This document shows, one piece after another, positions 1 to 8,437 of a stretch of DNA of 38,186 nt. The notes beneath the pieces are model-generated. The model was not told the origin of the DNA, ran no database searches, and saw only the letters and a program-made list of their open reading frames with translations. Position 1 is the first letter of the stretch; every line of letters begins with the position of its first letter. Position numbers and translations under genes: made by a program. The stretch comes from Labrenzia sp. DG1229 (GTDB taxonomy: Bacteria > Pseudomonadota > Alphaproteobacteria > Rhizobiales > Stappiaceae), in contig NZ_KI928920.1 of NCBI RefSeq assembly GCF_000521215.1, positions 1-38,186 on the forward strand, read 5' to 3'.

Positions 1-877
1 AAACTCCCGGAATGTCGACCGCAGTCAGGTTTTTCTCCGAATAGTCGATCAGAGCTTCGCCATACAGCGTCTTGGCAAGGCCCGGCAGTTCGGCCCGCAG
101 AGCCTCAAAGGCAGGGTCACCACCCTTCGCCCAGTCAGCAAGCCTGTCCATCCTCTGCACAACTCTAGAGTTCGTGGCCATGCCTTCTGCTACTCTCTTG
201 ATGATGTTCGGAAGGTTGCTTGATGCGATCTTTGCCGCCTTGGGATCAAGGAACGTTTTCCACTTTCCGCCGACACTCAAGGCCCAATCTGTCCCGGTGG
301 ACACATGGCCATCAAAGCTGGCCGCTGTCGGAAATCCCGTCGCCAGGACGATCGCCGCGCCGCCAGACACACCCGCGATTGCCCCCAGACGTCCCGAAGA
401 AGTTGATATCACCGCTACCGCCGGGTTCTCGTCACCCACCTTGCACAAAATGCCGATAGCAGCCTCACCCGACACTCCGGCACCAATGCTTGCCTTGAAA
501 AGAAGTCCACCCCAAGCGTGTGCTCTTCCCTTGGCCAATTGTGGCTTCCAGGAACTGAGGTTACCGTAGACCGTACCGCCAAAGAAACCCTGACCGTTTC
601 CCCACCGCGCCTCGAATGCTCCATTCTTGTCCCAGTTCCGGGACAAGCCACAGATCCTCTTTCCCGAGCCTGATTCCTTCAGGTTGAATTTCCAACCATT
701 TACGTCCCCGGTCCAGGCGCCCATTCCCGCGCTCGTGAATCGGCGAAACCCCGCTGGAATAGGCCGCACAATTCTCCAGGTGCCGCTATAATTGGTGTTC
801 TTGTCTATCTGAAGAACAACCTTCATCTTCGGATTCTGTTTTGATGCCGGGATAATAATATCGATCAGGAACGACAT
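1..877 (-). CDS. Hypothetical protein, 3' end beyond left edge
   Basis: An open frame runs without a stop from an ATG at 877 to the left edge, giving 292 visible residues. A weak GAGG lies upstream of the ATG. The N-terminal 130 residues are rich in Gly, Trp and Asn and look beta-structured. They are followed by an Ala/Gly-rich, fairly hydrophobic stretch around residues 130-190 and then an alpha-helical, charged region. There is no signal peptide. I do not recognise the family. The small reading frames on the opposite strand (for example 72-569) look like shadows because this frame is longer and unbroken. The glycine-rich hydrophobic centre flanked by soluble parts could suit a membrane-inserting or secreted effector-like protein, but that is only a guess. 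Its downstream neighbour is outside the window. Confidence 0.6.
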   Translation of the reverse strand, partial: MSFLIDIIIPASKQNPKMKVVLQIDKNTNYSGTWRIVRPIPAGFRRFTSAGMGAWTGDVNGWKFNLKESGSGKRICGLSRNWDKNGAFEARWGNGQGFFGGTVYGNLSSWKPQLAKGRAHAWGGLLFKASIGAGVSGEAAIGILCKVGDENPAVAVISTSSGRLGAIAGVSGGAAIVLATGFPTAASFDGHVSTGTDWALSVGGKWKTFLDPKAAKIASSNLPNIIKRVAEGMATNSRVVQRMDRLADWAKGGDPAFEALRAELPGLAKTLYGEALIDYSEKNLTAVDIPGV

Positions 878-1422
878 GATTCAGCCTCTACAATGACTAC
901 AAAAAATATCTACAACGGTGACAAGGATTTCTTTTTGCTAGCTCATGAAGCAAACACACTTTCCCGAAACCAGTTTTACGATCACCACCAGGCGGTCTCC
1001 GAGCGCATTACCGTCAAACTCACAATGAGATTGCGGCTTCCGTTCCGATCAGTCCGTGGTTCCCGGTCAGCCCCAACAAGCCGATCCAGCATTATCCCTT
1101 TGCATTCAAGCGTCCGATCCGGTTTTCACGCGAACACACCTCACATCGGTTGCGCATGATCTGCGTAATTTCAGAAGTAACTCGTCCGCTTCTTTACTAT
1201 TTTCGTTTTTAATTTCTAATTCGATTCAAATTTCTTCCAAATTTATCGCAAATACCAACTCTCTTCAACGACGGAAGCCCGTACGGTAGTGGAGAGCGCT
1301 AAACCAACTCCTGGAGATGCAGAAAGATTTCCACACACACAGGAAGTTCGTTGGCTCAATTCCAGCCTCGCCCAGCAGCCGCCGAGCCTGGCAAATGCGA
1401 GACGTATCGGCCAAAGCCGCAG
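878..1422. other. Intergenic region, no gene recognised
   Basis: This 545-base stretch separates the start of the left-edge gene from the 3' end of the ATP-grasp gene. The short frames in it have no convincing ribosome binding site or recognisable product. Bases about 1185-1255 are markedly AT-rich. The promoter of the left-edge gene should lie close to 878-1000. I see no tRNA, clear terminator or repeat here. Confidence 0.5.
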
Positions 1423-2229
1423 TCAGTCGTCTTCCGGCTTTGTTCCGGTTTGGCCAAGTCCATCGACCGCCGAGGCGAGCTTGAGCAGATTGGCTGCATA
1501 AAACCCCGCCGCGTTGATGCAGTTTGTTTCCAACAGCTTCAGTCCCTGCCCGGTTCGGCAGATGTCGAGCACAAAGGCAGGTGAGTAGCCGGCATTGCAG
1601 TCCACCATATCCTGCGCGAATTGCAACGCATCTTCGTCAATCTCGTGCCGGTAAACGACCCTTGATCCTTCCTTGTAGAGCGACCAGGTCACTATCTTGC
1701 CGTTGATGGCCCACAACCGCCATTCCCTGAGAATACGGACGGGTTCGGTTAACATCAGCAACGTGTCATGGCGCAGCGAGCCGTTCGGGATTTCGTCTTC
1801 CTTCAACGCAATTACATTTTCAGCCATGCGGCGTATTTCGTCCGTTGACTTCACGTTGCCGGGCTCTTCCTTGCTGTCATCAACCGGACGTATGAACCAT
1901 GACCTTCCATCGTCAGCCAGTTGCTCTGGAATATCTCGAATTGTCAGAAAGAGCGCGTCGGCACCGTTCAGAAGAAAGGGATGCCAGCTTTTTTCGTGAA
2001 CGAATGGACGCAGCCGGAAGACGCCCGGCCTGTATCCCCTGGCCCTGGCATATCGCCACAGGGTGTAGGACCCGAACATGACCACCGCATCCGTGTTCGG
2101 GATGTCGGGCTCCGGAATGAGATCGCCGACAAAAGGCACAACCTTGTGCCATGAGTACGGGATGCCGAGCCGATCAAGGGCTTCAGCCAGCTTGTGCGTG
2201 TCTTCGAACTCCTGCAGCAGCCAATGCAT
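1423..2229 (-). CDS. ATP-grasp domain-containing protein
   Basis: This 268-residue protein resembles the small ATP-grasp proteins annotated as DUF4343/ATP-grasp in proteobacteria. The visible support is the late acidic/Asn motif VLDICRTGQGLKLLETNCIN at about residues 218-237, which has the D...E.N arrangement that binds magnesium-ATP in ATP-grasp enzymes. The segment VRILREWRLWAINGKIVTWS before it is a typical ATP-grasp strand pair. Such enzymes ligate a carboxylate to an amine or thiol; the substrate is unknown. The ATG at 2229 has only a poor ribosome site. The gene is divergent from the TPR glycosyltransferase at 2494 and shares a 264-base upstream region with it, so co-regulation is possible but not shown. 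Confidence 0.7.
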   Translation of the reverse strand: MHWLLQEFEDTHKLAEALDRLGIPYSWHKVVPFVGDLIPEPDIPNTDAVVMFGSYTLWRYARARGYRPGVFRLRPFVHEKSWHPFLLNGADALFLTIRDIPEQLADDGRSWFIRPVDDSKEEPGNVKSTDEIRRMAENVIALKEDEIPNGSLRHDTLLMLTEPVRILREWRLWAINGKIVTWSLYKEGSRVVYRHEIDEDALQFAQDMVDCNAGYSPAFVLDICRTGQGLKLLETNCINAAGFYAANLLKLASAVDGLGQTGTKPEDD

Positions 2230-2493
2230 TCCGTTACTCGCTTTTCGGGTAAATACGCATGTCGTTCAAGCCAACACCACCGGGCGATGTATTGCCCTCA
2301 GCTTTTTGGTGATCTTCCGAACATTCATCAGAAACAACGAACATGAGGAAGAACAAACCGATACCAGTTTCGCAAATACACAAGTTTCACAACCACTATC
2401 CCCAGACGAATTGAGGATATCAACTCCTCGAACTGCGCGCTGAATGACGGCCTGATATGCTCTAAGCCGTGATTCCAACGGGACTGAGACGAG
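2230..2493. promoter_or_regulatory. Divergent promoter region (ATP-grasp / TPR glycosyltransferase)
   Basis: The 264 bases between two divergently oriented starts must hold both promoters. Candidate AT-rich stretches lie at 2310-2400. I cannot assign a -35/-10 pair with confidence. No coding frame here looks real. Confidence 0.35.
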
Positions 2494-4344
2494 ATGGCAA
2501 CGCAAGCGGCGGCTAATCCGCTCCGAGAGAAAATGCTGCAAGGACTTTCCTATCAAAAGTCCGGCGAGATCGAAAAGGCGCAACGCTGTTACAAGCAGGT
2601 TTTGAAAAAGGTTCCCAACAACGCCGACGCATTGCATCTGCTCGGAGTAACCTACCGGCAGCTGGGGTATCCGAAACGGGCGGTTGAGTACATTAAAAAG
2701 GCCATCGGTGCCAATGCAAACCAGTCCCCGTTTTATGCCAATCTTGCCCGGGCGATGATGGACATCGGCACGGATCCCGAAAGTCTTCTCGCGGTGTCGA
2801 ACAAGGCCCTCTCGCTCAATCCGAGAGAGAAGGAAGCGCTCAACATCAAGGGAATTTCCCTGACGAAGCTGGCTCAACCCGAGGAAGCGGAAGAGATCTT
2901 TCAGCAGTTGCTCGTCGACTATCCCGATTTCGGCGATGTCTACCGGAACTACGGTATTCTTCTGCGCCAGAACAAGGACTATTCAAAGGCACTGGTGTTC
3001 TTCCAGAAGGCCATTCAGCTTGTGCCGGACAATCCGCAAAATTACATCGAGCGGTCGCGCTGCCGGCAGGAACTGAAAGACTATGATGTCTCGCAAGAGG
3101 AATTGTCCGAGGCCCTGAAACGCTTCCCCAAAAACGCAGACATCAAACACGAGGCTGCCCGTCTTCTATTCTCGCTCTCCCAGACCCATGTGGGCGTGAC
3201 CTATGCCGAAGAGGCCGTCGCAGACAATCCCAAGGACTACCACCGCCTGGTAACGCTTGCGGTTCACTATCTCATGCTTGGTCGTGGTCAGCAGGCAATC
3301 GACACGTTCCTGAAGGCCAAGAAGCTCGCTCCGGAAGGGGCAGCAGGGATCGACTGGAACCTCTCTCTTTCGTATCTGTCCATCGGTGATCTCGACAATG
3401 GCTGGGCATTTCACAGGGCACGGTTCAGCGACAAGATGTCGAGTTCAACTGCCCGCGAATTCAGCGTTCAGGAATGGGATGGCGAAGACATTTCCGACAA
3501 GACCGTACTGGTCTGGGGCGACCAGGGCCTGGGCGATGCGCTAAAGTGCGGCACCATGCTACCTGACCTTGTCGGGCTTGCGAAAAAAGTGATTGTCGAG
3601 CTGTCACCCAAGGCAGTCCCGTTCTACGAGCGATCCTTTCCGGAAATGGTGTTTCGGGTCAGGCTACCGGACGATGAGGCGGCACCGGTCGACTACGACG
3701 TTACTGCCAATATCACCGATATCGCCCGTATCTTGAGACGGGATATTGAGCAGTTTCACCGAGCCAAATCACCTGTCTATGCGTTCGATCCGGTCCGCGC
3801 CCGCAGCTATCTCGGCCGTCTTCCCGATGCCGATGACAAGCCTGTCATCGGGGTTGCCTGGCGGTCCAAGAACCTTCAGAAATACAGGGCACGATACTAT
3901 CTTTCGGCGCCTGATTTTGCGCCGATCATCGAGGCGGAGGACGCGATTTACGTCAACCTTCAGTATCTGGCGGTCCAGAAGGAACTGGAATTCCTGTCGG
4001 CACGCACGAGGGGAAGTTTCGTCTGTTTCGAGGATGTCGATCTTTTCGATGACCTGTGCGCGGCGGCCGATCTGACAGCGATCTGTGATCTCGTCGTTTC
4101 AGCCAACACCAGCGTTGCCGACATGGCTGGCATCCTCGGTGTCCCCTGTGTCCGGTTTGGCCCGGTGGAACCGCCGCTTTTGCTCGGACAGTCTTCGCCA
4201 CCCTGGTATCCGAGCATGAAGTATGTCTATGTCGACGAAAGCAAGCCGACATCGGAGATCCTCCCGGAGATCGTGGGGGTCATGAAGTCCGAATTGCAAG
4301 AAGTCTATCCCCAATCGCGCCGCGAGAGACTGAAGCTCTCGTAG
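2494..4344 (+). CDS. TPR repeat protein with C-terminal GT-B-like glycosyltransferase domain (FlmG-like)
   Basis: This is a 616-residue soluble protein with no signal peptide. Residues about 10-285 form successive tetratricopeptide repeats (for example ADALHLLGVTYRQLGYPKRA near residue 45 and DVYRNYGILLRQNKDYSKAL near residue 148). From about residue 310 it becomes the glycosyltransferase-like domain found after TPRs in bacterial OGT/SPINDLY-like and GT9-like proteins, with a GDQGLGDAL motif near residue 343 and a late VVSANTSVADMAGILGVP segment that is typical of the sugar-nucleotide site. Caulobacter FlmG has this same architecture and glycosylates flagellin with a nonulosonic acid. The gene converges on the NeuA/NeuB/methyltransferase operon with 22 bases between stops, which suggests it is the transferase that uses their product. 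No flagellin gene is in the window, so the acceptor is unknown. Confidence 0.78.
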   Translation: MATQAAANPLREKMLQGLSYQKSGEIEKAQRCYKQVLKKVPNNADALHLLGVTYRQLGYPKRAVEYIKKAIGANANQSPFYANLARAMMDIGTDPESLLAVSNKALSLNPREKEALNIKGISLTKLAQPEEAEEIFQQLLVDYPDFGDVYRNYGILLRQNKDYSKALVFFQKAIQLVPDNPQNYIERSRCRQELKDYDVSQEELSEALKRFPKNADIKHEAARLLFSLSQTHVGVTYAEEAVADNPKDYHRLVTLAVHYLMLGRGQQAIDTFLKAKKLAPEGAAGIDWNLSLSYLSIGDLDNGWAFHRARFSDKMSSSTAREFSVQEWDGEDISDKTVLVWGDQGLGDALKCGTMLPDLVGLAKKVIVELSPKAVPFYERSFPEMVFRVRLPDDEAAPVDYDVTANITDIARILRRDIEQFHRAKSPVYAFDPVRARSYLGRLPDADDKPVIGVAWRSKNLQKYRARYYLSAPDFAPIIEAEDAIYVNLQYLAVQKELEFLSARTRGSFVCFEDVDLFDDLCAAADLTAICDLVVSANTSVADMAGILGVPCVRFGPVEPPLLLGQSSPPWYPSMKYVYVDESKPTSEILPEIVGVMKSELQEVYPQSRRERLKLS

Positions 4345-4366
4345 CGGCTTCACCCGAAGTTATTGA

Positions 4367-5251
4367 TCAGGGTTTTCTGGCGACCGCGACAAGGGTATCG
4401 GTCGCGTCAATCTTCCTGAGCGCGGCTTCATAGGCAGAAGAAAGCTCCGGTGTATCGAGCGCAGACAACACTCCCTTGTGTCCACCCGGTTGACCTTCAG
4501 CCAGCCACTTCAGATGGTTGGAAAGAGGATAACGCTGAACGCCTTCAATGACGATGTCGGTGAAGCCTGCGAATTGCAGCATACGATGGAGGCTGTCGCG
4601 CGTGTGCAGGATCAGGTGTTGGCTCCAGAGTGTGAATTTCCTGAAGGGATCCGATTTGAGCCGGGAGAGGAGGAAATCGTCGGCATGCGGCACCTCGATC
4701 ACGATAATGCCACTCGATTTCAGGGTTGCCGAGAGATCGGCAAGCACCTGAAGGGGATCTGGTATATGTTCCAGTACGTGGAACGCGAAAACAGCGTCCT
4801 GCGTCGAGGATGCAATCGCCGCCGGATTGTCGAAACAACTGAAACCGTCGGACATGAGTGTTTTGATGAAGTCCGCCTGTAGTTCCACACCGCTTACCGC
4901 AAGTGTGTTTTTGGCAATACTCCTCAAAAACGCTCCTTCACCGCAACCGAATTCCGTAACCGTCTTCCCGGTGTAGAATTGGCTGTAGGCTTCGACCCGG
5001 CGGCGCGTATCCTTTTGGAGTTCGAAGTCCCGGCTGCCCGCACGCCGGACGGTTTCCTGCCGATAAACACCGTCCTCATACGTACTGTCGCCGACATAAA
5101 ATCCGTCGATATAAACAACTCCGGACAAGCTGTCCCGGTAGACCGGCAGTCCCTCCCGATCTCTGGTCGACGTTGCAAGGATCTCCCGCGTCTCAAGGCT
5201 GGCAAGCCCCAGTCTTTCTAGCGTCTCAAAGATACCGGTTTCAGTTTCCAT
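4367..5251 (-). CDS. Class I SAM-dependent methyltransferase
   Basis: A 294-residue methyltransferase. Motif I is VTEFGCGEGAFL around residue 98, followed by the acidic position in the LAVSGVELQADF strand, and motif post-I/II is DAVFAFHVLEHIPDP at about residue 151. About 95 residues precede the Rossmann core; that part looks like the substrate-recognition half of glycan-modifying methyltransferases. It is the last gene of the minus-strand nonulosonate operon, 36 bases after the CMP-sugar synthetase gene, and has a good TGAGGA ribosome site before its ATG. The likely role is methylation of a sugar or sugar-linked group in the glycan, inferred from context only. Confidence 0.72.
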   Translation of the reverse strand: METETGIFETLERLGLASLETREILATSTRDREGLPVYRDSLSGVVYIDGFYVGDSTYEDGVYRQETVRRAGSRDFELQKDTRRRVEAYSQFYTGKTVTEFGCGEGAFLRSIAKNTLAVSGVELQADFIKTLMSDGFSCFDNPAAIASSTQDAVFAFHVLEHIPDPLQVLADLSATLKSSGIIVIEVPHADDFLLSRLKSDPFRKFTLWSQHLILHTRDSLHRMLQFAGFTDIVIEGVQRYPLSNHLKWLAEGQPGGHKGVLSALDTPELSSAYEAALRKIDATDTLVAVARKP

Positions 5252-5287
5252 ACGAGTATTCCTCAGAGAAACATGCCGAGCTATCGG

Positions 5288-6472
5288 TCAGGCTTTGGCG
5301 AGCATGCCGCGGGAGATCAGCAATTCGCTGAATTCGTGCACAACGGCAGCCCCTCCCGCACTTTCAAGGACAATCGAGGCGCAGGCTTTCACCTCCGCCG
5401 GTGCGTTGCGCGGTGCAGCGCTCAGGCTGCACGCTTTCATGCAGTCGATATCTGCAATGTCTGCGCCAATGAAGGCCATTTCTGAAAAACCGATGCCATG
5501 TGTCGTACTCCAGTCCGACATGATCTGAAGCTTGTCAAAGGGATGAGACTGATACTCCATGGCAAGCTTTCGCGCACGCTGCATGGCAAGATTGTTTTCT
5601 TCACGATCGAGCATCAAAAGGCGGACATTGCGGCCATGCAGGCGATCCAGACCGATCTCGTCATATCGGTTGCAAATAATTGATTCCGTGCCATCCCGAT
5701 TGACGAAAACCGAGTTGTCCGTGTGAACGCCGTCGAAAGAGGTGATCAGCGCGCGCAGGGATTTGATATGTTCGGGTGCAAGCTCGCCTGTGAACTGCTC
5801 GGTCCTGATGAAGGCCTCGGCCATGTCCCAGTCCTGAGAGGTATCGATCTCGATCCAGGTCGAGTCCACCGGCACCAGGATGGTCTTGCCGCAATACCGG
5901 TTGCCGGCTTCCAGAAATTCAGGCACGCGCGTGGCATAAACCGCGCCGTTTTCACGGTATCTTGCGGAAATGTCCTGACGCCGAACGCGCGGTTTGCTCG
6001 GATCGTGGTTGATGCCGACGCCCTCGCCGTTTTCACCGATTTCCCAGTAAAAACCGTGGTCATCCACAACCGAAATAGCACTGGTCGCGCCCTTGTTCAA
6101 AAGGGCTTCCACCACCTGATCGACGTGATGCGCCTGCGTGAATGGCGCCGTACACTGCAGGAAGACCAGAATGTCGGGTGGTTCGCTTTGAAGTGATGGC
6201 TCGTTCCGTAACAGGTGGATCAAAGCCGATTCAGAACTTGCCGTCGGACCTGACAATTCCAGGGGTCTCATGACGGCCCGGGCGCCGTATTTGACAGCGA
6301 CATTCAATATGTCATCGGAGTCGCTGGAGACGAAGACGTCCGAAACGAACCTTGAGCCCCTTGCAGCGCGAACCGTTCTGCCCACAAGCGGTATTCCGTT
6401 AAAGGGTCTGATGTTCTTTCCGGGAAGTCCAACGGAGCCGCCCCGCGCGGGTATGGCCGCAACAATTTTCAC
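5288..6472 (-). CDS. neuA: CMP-nonulosonate (acylneuraminate) cytidylyltransferase fused to degenerate HAD domain
   Basis: A 394-residue two-domain protein. Residues 1-230 are a NeuA-type cytidylyltransferase: AAIPARGGSVGLPGKNI at 5-21 is the CTP-binding loop, FLQCTAPF at 104-111 and the later YRENGAVY at 172-179 are conserved in the family. It activates a nonulosonic acid (sialic, legionaminic or pseudaminic type) with CTP. Residues about 240-394 match the KdsC-like HAD phosphatase fold, but the nucleophile motif reads SFDGVHTD at 245-252 instead of DxDG, and the last motif reads GADIAD (336-341) instead of GDDxxD. The phosphatase is therefore probably dead and may be structural. The start is a GTG with GGAG eight bases upstream. 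It is third in the operon, 32 bases after the preceding methyltransferase. Confidence 0.85.
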   Translation of the reverse strand: MKIVAAIPARGGSVGLPGKNIRPFNGIPLVGRTVRAARGSRFVSDVFVSSDSDDILNVAVKYGARAVMRPLELSGPTASSESALIHLLRNEPSLQSEPPDILVFLQCTAPFTQAHHVDQVVEALLNKGATSAISVVDDHGFYWEIGENGEGVGINHDPSKPRVRRQDISARYRENGAVYATRVPEFLEAGNRYCGKTILVPVDSTWIEIDTSQDWDMAEAFIRTEQFTGELAPEHIKSLRALITSFDGVHTDNSVFVNRDGTESIICNRYDEIGLDRLHGRNVRLLMLDREENNLAMQRARKLAMEYQSHPFDKLQIMSDWSTTHGIGFSEMAFIGADIADIDCMKACSLSAAPRNAPAEVKACASIVLESAGGAAVVHEFSELLISRGMLAKA

Positions 6473-6504
6473 AATTCAACTCCAGGAAACATGAAACCCG
6501 GTGA

Positions 6505-7266
6505 TCAGCCCGGTTTTCGTGCGTAAACGGTCACGAAAGACCCCCAAAATGCAGGTGACACTTCTGCACTCGCCTGCACCATCGTTTCAAAGGCTGCAAC
6601 AGAGGCAAACCGTGTTCCAAAAAACGGATAGTCGACCTGCTCGATACGAAAGCCCTTGTCCCGCAACAGCCGGATCAGGGAATCATCAGTGAAAAGGCTG
6701 ACATGCGTCGGGTCATGCAACAAGCGGAAACGGTCCCCAAACACTCTGGCAGCTGCGCTGGCGAAATTGGGCGTTCCGCAAACAAAATCGCCGCCTGGCT
6801 TCAGGATCTCGAATATCGTGTCAACGAAGGGGACGGGCTCGTCGACATGCTCGATCACATGGTTGGCGACGACAACGTCGAAGCTGTCCGACGAAAACGA
6901 ACCCGGCTCCAAAACCCCGAGACGGAGGTCCGCATCGCAGCGCTGGCGGCCAATTTCGATTGCAAGTTCAGACGGGTCCAGGCCGAAGCAAGTATTCTTT
7001 TCTTCGATCTGCTCGATCAATTCTCCCAGCCCGAAACCAATGTCCAGAACAGTGCCCGGCGCCCGCGCGTTGATATGATCGGCAATGTATCGGACGTCGG
7101 CCTTGCGCATGTCTCTTTCGGATGCCGCATCTCTTACATTCCCGTCCGGGTCTTTCTTCAGGTCCCAGTAGTCCTGAGGCAAAGGACGCGCCGGATAGGA
7201 GACGTAGTAGTTCTCTCCCCGATACAACTCCAGACAACGGTCGATGATCGACATGCTTGTTTTCAA
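6505..7266 (-). CDS. Class I SAM-dependent methyltransferase
   Basis: A methyltransferase of 253 residues. Motif I is VLDIGFGLGELIEQI near residue 73, the acidic residue after strand 2 is in CFGLDPSEL, and DVVVANHVIEHVDEP near residue 131 is the motif II region. The best ribosome site (AAGGGGCG) is spaced for a TTG start at 7266; an in-frame ATG at 7254 is the alternative, but its spacing to that site is too long. It lies between the NeuB-like and NeuA-like genes of the operon (63 and 32 bases away), so its substrate is probably an intermediate or product of the nonulosonate pathway. Which position it methylates cannot be read from the sequence. Confidence 0.72.
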   Translation of the reverse strand: MKTSMSIIDRCLELYRGENYYVSYPARPLPQDYWDLKKDPDGNVRDAASERDMRKADVRYIADHINARAPGTVLDIGFGLGELIEQIEEKNTCFGLDPSELAIEIGRQRCDADLRLGVLEPGSFSSDSFDVVVANHVIEHVDEPVPFVDTIFEILKPGGDFVCGTPNFASAAARVFGDRFRLLHDPTHVSLFTDDSLIRLLRDKGFRIEQVDYPFFGTRFASVAAFETMVQASAEVSPAFWGSFVTVYARKPG

Positions 7267-7329
7267 TCGCCCCTTGTTTCACCTAGCCGGGTTGTCCATC
7301 AGATCATGTGCACGGACAATGTGCCCGTC

Positions 7330-8193
7330 TCACGCCGCGGACAGCGTGTCATTGCGGCGCAGCTTTTCGGCGATCGGTTTTTCATCCTCGTAGAAGCGTA
7401 GAACGCCATCACCGCGGACGACCTCGAAACGACGAACTTTTCCAACCAGTTCAGCCATTTCCGCCATTTCAAGCGATGCCTTCTGATCGGACCCCCAGTC
7501 GGAGCGGTCGAGCGTCACGTGTCTTTCGACCGAGCAGGCGCCGAGTGTTGCCGCACAAATGCTCGGCAAGATGCCTTGTTCGTGTCCGGAGAATCCGACT
7601 TCCAGGTGTGGAAAGGCTTTTTGAAGCGTCTTGATGCCAAGAAGATTTATCTCTTCATCAAGTGTCGGGTAGGTTGACGTGCAGTGATAGAGACACGCGA
7701 TTTGACCACCGGCTTTTTCAATGAAATCGACGGACCTGCGGATCATTCCCAAGTCGCTCATTCCGGTCGACACCAGCAAGGGACGCCCGGCGGCGGCACA
7801 GTATTCCAGAAACTGCCGGTCGGTCACCATGGCAGAGGCGATCTTGATGTAGGGTGTCTCGTAGGCCATCAGAAAATCGACGGATGGCTCATCCCATGGT
7901 GAAGCAAACCAGTCGATCTGAAGGTCCCGCGCCGTGCGGTCAATCGCATCATACTCGGCCCTGCCGAATTCGAGTCCGCGCTTCAGATCGCCGTTGGTCG
8001 GTCCGAAGACGTTTTCGCGGGCCCGGGCCAGTTCTTCGGCCGTGTAGACTATTTCAACGGTTCTCTTTTGAAACTTCACTGCATCGCAGCCAGCCTGTTT
8101 TGCCTGGCGGATCATCTCCAGTGCCTTGTCCAGGTCACCGTTATGATTGATGCCGACTTCGGCAATCATGTAGGTTCCATTTTCAGAGATCAT
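7330..8193 (-). CDS. neuB: NeuB-family nonulosonate synthase without SAF domain
   Basis: A 287-residue TIM-barrel enzyme of the NeuB family, which condenses a hexosamine derivative with phosphoenolpyruvate to make a nine-carbon acidic sugar. Visible family motifs are MIAEVGINHNGD at 9-20, DAVKFQKRT at 37-45, WFASPWDE near residue 95, KIASA near 116, LVSTGM near 139 and GFSGHE near residue 203. NeuB enzymes usually have about 340 residues with a C-terminal SAF (antifreeze-like) domain; this one stops shortly after the barrel, so the SAF domain is missing. The ATG at 8193 has AAGGTG upstream and begins exactly at the family N-terminus; an upstream in-frame start at 8307 adds unrelated residues. 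It is the first gene of the glycan operon. Confidence 0.83.
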   Translation of the reverse strand: MISENGTYMIAEVGINHNGDLDKALEMIRQAKQAGCDAVKFQKRTVEIVYTAEELARARENVFGPTNGDLKRGLEFGRAEYDAIDRTARDLQIDWFASPWDEPSVDFLMAYETPYIKIASAMVTDRQFLEYCAAAGRPLLVSTGMSDLGMIRRSVDFIEKAGGQIACLYHCTSTYPTLDEEINLLGIKTLQKAFPHLEVGFSGHEQGILPSICAATLGACSVERHVTLDRSDWGSDQKASLEMAEMAELVGKVRRFEVVRGDGVLRFYEDEKPIAEKLRRNDTLSAA

Positions 8194-8368
8194 GGCATGG
8201 CACCTTGTTGTTCGGTCCGTGTCGGATGACGGTCCGTGCCGGACTTCGAATTTCCTAACCAAACTCTTGCCACTGCAAAACAGACCTGTCCACCCGGCAG
8301 CCCACATCGGGTGCAGATGCCCTGTGCTTTCTTTGGAAAACCCTAAAATGAACGTGAAAAACGATAAA
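8194..8368 (-). promoter_or_regulatory. Probable promoter region of the nonulosonate operon
   Basis: The 175 bases between the fpr terminator and the NeuB-like start must carry the operon promoter if transcription begins here. No strong sigma70 consensus is evident. Placement rests on the terminator upstream and on the close spacing of the four downstream genes. Confidence 0.35.
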
Positions 8369-8393
8369 GGGCTCGCGAGTACCGCAAGCCCCC
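8369..8393 (-). terminator. Rho-independent terminator after fpr
   Basis: On the minus strand a GC-rich stem (GGGCTTGCGG pairing with CGCGAGCCC around a short TACT loop) is followed by a T-rich run. It lies 45 bases beyond the fpr stop codon and separates fpr from the nonulosonate operon. Confidence 0.75.
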
Positions 8394-8437
8394 ATTAATT
8401 TTCCTTGAAAAAATAATGTTTTGCCTGCGCAGGCGAC

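Noticed and set aside
72..569. 165-residue plus-strand frame
   Set aside because: Antisense shadow of the longer minus-strand gene open to the left edge; no ribosome site and unnatural composition.
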